A DNA stretch of 64,000 nt from Ampullaceana balthica (Eukaryota; Mollusca; Gastropoda; Lymnaeidae): NCBI GenBank assembly GCA_944989445.1, contig CALYLW010000432.1, positions 264,001-328,000 of the forward strand, given 5' to 3'. The notes below the pieces were generated by a model. The model ran no database searches. It was not told where the DNA came from and saw only the letters and a list, made by a program, of their open reading frames with translations. Positions 58,470 to 64,000 of this stretch are shown one piece after another. A program made the translations under genes and the position numbers. Position 1 is the stretch's first letter, and every line of letters starts with the position of its first letter.

Positions 58470-59315
58470 ACTACCTACTCCATGTGGGTACTTTGTTAGT
58501 GAGTTGTACTTTACTACCTACTCCATGTCGGTACTTTGTTAGTGTGTTGTACTTTAATACCTACTCCATGTTGGTACTTTGTTAGTGCGTTGTACTTTAC
58601 TACCTACTCCACGTGGGTACTTTGTTAGTGTGTTGTACTTTACTACCTACTCCATGTTGGTACTTTGTTAGTGCGTTGTACTTTACTAACTACTCCATGT
58701 TGGTACTTTGTTAGTGCGTTGTACTTTACTACCTACTCCATGTGGGTACTTTGTTAGTGTGTTGTACTTTACTACCTACTCCATGTGGGTACTTTGTTAG
58801 TGTGTTGTACTTTACTACCTACGCCATGTTGGTACTTTGTTAGTGCGTTGTACTTTACTACCTACTCCATGTTAGTACTTTGTTAGTGTGTTGTACTTTA
58901 CTACCTACTCCATGTGGGTACTTTGTTAGTGTGTTGTACTTTACTACCTACTCCATGTGGGTACTTTGTTAGTGTGTTGTACTTTACTACCTACTCCATG
59001 TGGGTACTTTGTTAGTGTGTTGTACTTTACTACCTACTCCATGTGGGTACTTTGTTAGTGCGTTGTACTTTACTACCTACTCCATGTGGGTACTTTGTTA
59101 GTGCGTTGTACTTTACTACCTACTCCATGTGGGTACTTTGTTAGTGTGTTGTACTTTACTACCTACTCCATGATGGTACTTTGTTAGTGCGTTGTTCTTT
59201 ACTACCTACTCCATGTGGGTACTTTGTTCGTGTGTTGTACTTTACTACCTACTCCATGTGGGTACTTTGTTAGTGTGTTGTACTTTACTACCTACTCCAT
59301 GTGGGTACTTTGTTA
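58470..59315. repeat. 43-bp minisatellite, right block, about 20 copies
   Basis: CTACTCCATGTGGGTACTTT recurs every 43 bases, with GTTGG, GTCGG or GATGG variants and TGTG/TGCG variation near the GTTGTACTT part. Confidence 0.97.
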
Positions 59316-59744
59316 GATATCATGCTATTTCATGAAATATTTTAACGTATCTTAAACTAGAAATCCTTCATTTATTCTACACATATCACATTAGAGACTT
59401 TATTTTTGAGATGATATTTTCTAACAGTTATAAATAATCAACTGCTTTGTAAGTCAGAAATTTTTTTGTGTGAATGCTCTTAGCACGCCATTTTTTGTTT
59501 GCTTGGTTAAGACGCGAAATACGATGAGCTATATCCTCAAACCATATTGTTATCTCCCGTGTCTTTAATTGATACACTTCCGGCAGCTACGTTGTGGATG
59601 GTTCCACATGAACTCTTTTTGACCCGATTCAAAGACGCTGGCATACTTAAGGAACCTTTGCAACGTCACATAATATCGTCACGCATGAAGTAACACTAAC
59701 TGATATTTAATGGAATGATTTTGAATTACTTATTTAAAGTTTCT
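59316..59744. other. No recognisable feature
   Basis: Unique AT-rich spacer before an RTE fragment. Confidence 0.5.
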
Positions 59745-60325
59745 TGCGAAGAACTTACATGTAGAATTGTTCATGGCCAACAAATAACAGCGGCTTTTGG
59801 AGTACAGACCGGAGTCAGACAGGGTGTCTGCTTTCGCCTTCCTTATTGCTGCTAACCATTGACTGGATAATGAAAATGTCTGCAGAGGAGAAGAGAAATG
59901 GTATGCAGTGGACACTATGGAAACAGCTTGATGACCTGGATTTGCGGATGATCTGGCCCTAATATCACACACACACAGCAACAGATGCAAGAGAAAACTA
60001 ACTATGTAGCACAGATATCTGCTTGCGTTGGCCTGAACATCCATAGAGGAAAAAGCAAAGTCCTTAAAATAAATACACCAAGCAACACCCCAATAACACT
60101 GGAAGGAACAAATCTTGCGGAGTTGGATAGCTTTACATACCTTGGTAGCATCATTGACATACAAGGAGGGACAAACGCCGACATAAGAGTGAGAATTGGC
60201 AAAGCAAGAGCAGCATTTAAACAGCTAAAAAAATTATGGAGCTGCAACAACTTGACCCTCAAGACCAAGGTCAGGATATTCAACACCACAGTGAAGTCTG
60301 TCTTGTTGTATGGCGTAACGTCTCG
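59745..60325 (+). pseudogene. Decayed RTE reverse transcriptase fragment
   Basis: Blocks recoverable in different frames: ELTCRIVHGQQITAAFGVQT, GVRQG, a decayed LTIDWIM-like part, FADDLALISHTQQQMQE, then a clean frame from 59985 with VGLNIHRGKSKVLKI, DSFTYLGSIIDIQGG, RIGKARAAFKQLKKLW and VRIFNTTVKSVLLYG. It aligns along its length with residues around the catalytic core of the RTE at 41290-42983 but is clearly diverged. Frameshifts in the GVRQGC and FADD regions kill it. It stops abruptly at a short GC-rich repeat. Confidence 0.88.
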
Positions 60326-60385
60326 CACACACCAGCGTTCTGCGGCACACCAGCGTTCTGCGGCACACCAGCGTTCTGCGGCACA
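60326..60385. repeat. 18-bp minisatellite, 3 copies
   Basis: CACACCAGCGTTCTGCGG in tandem, abutting the broken end of the RTE fragment. Confidence 0.93.
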
Positions 60386-60733
60386 TTGGTGGCTGAGCTC
60401 TGATCTAGAGAAATAAACTTTTTAAATAAATAATACTTTTTTTAGACTTTGAGGTACTCACCCTGTCAGTTACACTCGTCATGAAAAAGTAGAACGTTAA
60501 CAGACCAGGTCATTGTGACCTAGAACTAGAAGGGGCGGGCTAGGTCATGTGAAATATATCATTTGAAAGTATGAATATTATACACTCGTATAGCGTAGGA
60601 ACCAATAGTTATACATCTTTTTGTTGCAACTTGTTAAAGTTACATTATAGTAACGCTCACTTTCTCTCTTACAAAATAATTTAAATTCTCTGGATAAAAA
60701 AAAACCCGACATCAAATGTGAATGAATAAAAAG
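60386..60733. other. No recognisable feature
   Basis: Unique AT-rich spacer. Confidence 0.5.
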
Positions 60734-61127
60734 GCTCAAAAAGTTATGAAAACACAGATACAACAGACTCAATAAGTTATGAAAACACAGATACAACAGA
60801 CTCAATAAGTTATGAAAACACAGATACAACAGACTCAATAAGTTATGAAAACTCAGATACAACAGACTCAATAAGTTATGAAAACTCAGATACAACAGAC
60901 TCAATAAGTTATGAAAACTCAGATACAACAGACTCAATAAGTTATGAAAACACATATACAACAGACTCAATAAGTTATGAAAACACAGATACAACAGACT
61001 CAATAAGTTATGAAAACACAGATACAACAGACTCAATAAGTTATGAAAACAGAGATACAACAGACTCAATAAGTTATGAAAACACAGATACAACAGACTC
61101 AATAAGTTATGAAAACACAGATACAAC
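60734..61127. repeat. 33-bp minisatellite, about 12 copies
   Basis: AATAAGTTATGAAAACACAG recurs every 33 bases. As 33 is 11 codons, the minus strand is open with an 11-residue period (LCFHNLLSLLY); no gene is inferred. Confidence 0.97.
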
Positions 61128-61141
61128 TAGAAGAATTTTTT

Positions 61142-61220
61142 TTAAAAGGCAGCAAATTGCATTACTGGAGAAAATTCAAAATTGACAAGAGTAACACATG
61201 AGTGAACCATTAAACCTAGA
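61142..61220 (+). mobile_element. CR1/Jockey-like LINE fragment at the root of the 9-bp array
   Basis: AAAGGCAGCAAATTGCATTA, then CTGGAGAAAATTCAAAATTG, then CATTAAACCTAGAGACACTA line up with the LINE at 34156-34250, which encodes RAARFITGEYSKLTRIT and SLNLETLEDRR. The match stops where the 9-bp repeat begins. Confidence 0.8.
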
Positions 61221-64000
61221 GACACTAGAGACACTAGAGACACTAGAGACACTAGAGACACCAGAGACACTAGAGACACTAGAGACACTAGAGACACTAG
61301 AGACACTAGACACTAGAGACACTAGAGACACTAGAGACACTAGAGACACTAGAGACACTAGAGACACTAGAGACATAGAGACACTAGAGACACTAGAGAC
61401 ACTAGAGACACTAGAGACACTAGAGACTAGAGACACTAGAGACACTAGAGACACTAGAGACACTAGAGACACTAGAGACACTAGAGACACTAGAGACACT
61501 AGAGACACTAGAGACACTAGAGACACTAGAGACACTAGAGACACTAGAGACACTAGAGACACTAGAGACACTAGAGACACTAGAGACACTAGAGACACTA
61601 GAGACACTAGAGACACTAGAGACACTAGAGACACTAGAGACACTAGAGACACTAGAGACACTAGAGACACTAGAGACACTAGAGACACTAGAGACACTAG
61701 AGACACTAGAGACACTAGAGACACTAGAGACACTAGAGACACTAGAGACACTAGAGACACTAGAGACACTAGAGACACTAGAGACACTAGAGACACTAGA
61801 GACACTAGAGACACTAGAGACACTAGAGACACTAGAGACACTAGAGACACTAGAGACACTAGAGACACTAGAGACACTAGAGACACTAGAGACACTAGAG
61901 ACACTAGAGACACTAGAGACACTAGAGACACTAGAGACACTAGAGACACTAGAGACACTAGAGACACTAGAGACACTAGAGACACTAGAGACACTAGAGA
62001 CACTAGAGACACTAGAGACACTAGAGACACTAGAGACACTAGAGACACTAGAGACACTAGAGACACTAGAGACACTAGAGACACTAGAGACACTAGAGAC
62101 ACTAGAGACACTAGAGACACTAGAGACACTAGAGACACTAGAGACACTAGAGACACTAGAGACACTAGAGACACTAGACACTAGAGACACTAGAGACACT
62201 AGAGACACTAGAGACACTAGAGACACTAGAGACACTAGAGACACTAGAGACACTAGAGACACTAGAGACACTAGAGACACTAGAGACACTAGACACTAGA
62301 GACACTAGAGACACTAGAGACACTAGAGACACTAGAGACACTAGAGACACTAGAGACACTAGAGACACTAGAGACACTAGAGACACTAGAGACACTAGAG
62401 ACACTAGAGACACTAGAGACACTAGAGACACTAGAGACACTAGAGACACTAGAGACACTAGAGACACTAGAGACACTAGAGACACTAGAGACACTAGAGA
62501 CACTAGAGACACTAGAGACACTAGAGACACTAGAGACACTAGAGACACTAGAGACACTAGAGACACTAGAGACACTAGAGACACTAGAGACACTAGAGAC
62601 ACTAGAGACACTAGAGACACTAGAGACACTAGAGACACTAGAGACACTAGAGACACTAGAGACACTAGAGACACTAGAGACACTAGAGACACTAGAGACA
62701 CTAGAGACACTAGACACTAGAGACACTAGAGACACTAGAGACACTAGAGACACTAGAGACACTAGAGACACTAGAGACACTAGAGACACTAGAGACACTA
62801 GAGACACTAGAGACACTAGAGACACTAGAGACACTAGAGACACTAGAGACACTAGAGACACTAGAGACACTAGAGACACTAGAGACACTAGAGACACTAG
62901 AGACACTAGAGACACTAGAGACACTAGAGACACTAGAGACACTAGAGACACTAGAGACACTAGAGACACTAGAGACACTAGAGACACTAGAGACACTAGA
63001 GACACTAGAGACACTAGAGACACTAGAGACACTAGAGACACTAGAGACACTAGAGACACTAGAGACACTAGAGACACTAGAGACACTAGAGACACTAGAG
63101 ACACTAGAGACACTAGAGACACTAGAGACACTAGAGACACTAGAGACACTAGAGACACTAGAGACACTAGAGACACTAGAGACACTAGAGACACTAGAGA
63201 CACTAGAGACACTAGAGACACTAGAGACACTAGAGACACTAGAGACACTAGAGACACTAGAGACACTAGAGACACTAGAGACACTAGAGACACTAGAGAC
63301 ACTAGAGACACTAGAGACACTAGAGACACTAGAGACACTAGAGACACTAGAGACACTAGAGACACTAGAGACACTAGAGACACTAGAGACACTAGAGACA
63401 CTAGAGACACTAGAGACACTAGAGACACTAGAGACACTAGAGACACTAGAGACACTAGAGACACTAGAGACACTAGAGACACTAGAGACACTAGAGACAC
63501 TAGAGACACTAGAGACACTAGAGACACTAGAGACACTAGAGACACTAGAGACACTAGAGACACTAGAGACACTAGAGACACTAGAGACACTAGAGACACT
63601 AGAGACACTAGAGACACTAGAGACACTAGAGACACTAGAGACACTAGAGACACTAGAGACACTAGAGACACTAGAGACACTAGAGACACTAGAGACACTA
63701 GAGACACTAGAGACACTAGAGACACTAGAGACACTAGAGACACTAGAGACACTAGAGACACTAGAGACACTAGAGACACTAGAGACACTAGAGACACTAG
63801 AGACACTAGAGACACTAGAGACACTAGAGACACTAGAGACACTAGAGACACTAGAGACACTAGAGACACTAGAGACACTAGAGACACTAGAGACACTAGA
63901 GACACTAGAGACACTAGAGACACTAGAGACACTAGAGACACTAGAGACACTAGAGACACTAGAGACACTAGAGACACTAGAGACACTAGAGACACTAGAG
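61215..64000. repeat. 9-bp array (GACACTAGA)n, about 309 copies, open at the window end
   Basis: Almost perfect. Exceptions: a CCAGAGACA unit near 61261, a GACATAGAGAC near 61373, a shortened unit near 61426, and 7-bp units (TAGACACTAG junctions) near 61308, 62176, 62291 and 62712, each of which shifts the frame. Nothing interrupts the last 1.28 kb. Every frame is open on the stretches between exceptions, giving Glu-Thr-Leu, Asp-Thr-Arg or Ser-Leu-Val polymers that should not be read as genes. Confidence 0.98.

Noticed and set aside
61198..64000. Frames of 328, 332 and 568 codons over the 9-bp array
   Set aside because: Pure products of a 9-bp unit without stops; they end only where 7-bp units shift the frame.

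Overview
The window is repeat-dominated nuclear DNA from an animal. I find no complete host gene, tRNA or rRNA, and no bacterial-style gene organisation. Everything coding that I recognise belongs to transposable elements: non-LTR retrotransposons of a CR1/Jockey-like family and of the RTE type, and hAT-type DNA transposons with decayed transposases. The mix of hAT MITEs, RTE and CR1-like LINEs, a tRNA-headed SINE and very long minisatellites would fit a mollusc such as a gastropod. That assignment is inference from repeat style only and is weak.

Layout. 1-6354 is essentially pure A/T; the first G is at 6064. It passes into a 29-bp A/T-rich tandem array (6355-7230), which runs straight into the right half of a MITE (to 7333). 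7.3-14.2 kb holds several minisatellites (10, 24, 61, 24, 26 and 57 bp units) separated by featureless DNA. 14.2-23 kb is a transposon cluster: LINE fragments, hAT MITEs with target-site duplications, a decayed hAT carrying nested insertions (17979-19951), and a hAT with a GTF2IRD2/Charlie-like transposase remnant (21767-22916). 24191-30924 is one 6.7-kb array of a 23-bp unit with about 290 copies.

31960-36870 is a nest of five elements read from target duplications: a TA-flanked DNA element holds a tRNA-derived SINE, which holds a ZMYM1-like hAT, which holds a second hAT, which holds a CR1/Jockey-like LINE. 37.6-39.1 kb has three copies of a unit of roughly 455 bp. 39.1-39.7 kb is a 37-bp array. 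40483-46285 is a 29-bp array (about 140 units) split by a 1.7-kb RTE retrotransposon with an open reverse-transcriptase frame. 46.3-51.3 kb is mostly unique. 51.3-61.1 kb holds arrays of 41, 28, 39, 44, 34, 38, 43 and 33 bp units; the 43-bp array is split by a hAT element and by a LINE C-terminal fragment. From 61215 to the window end is a 9-bp array.

Two arrays appear to have been born inside transposons. The 9-bp array starts exactly where a decayed CR1-like LINE reads Leu-Glu-Thr-Leu-Glu, and its unit encodes Glu-Thr-Leu. The 29-bp A/T array sits where the A/T interior of the MITE should be. The long open frames over arrays follow from units lacking stop codons and are not called as genes.
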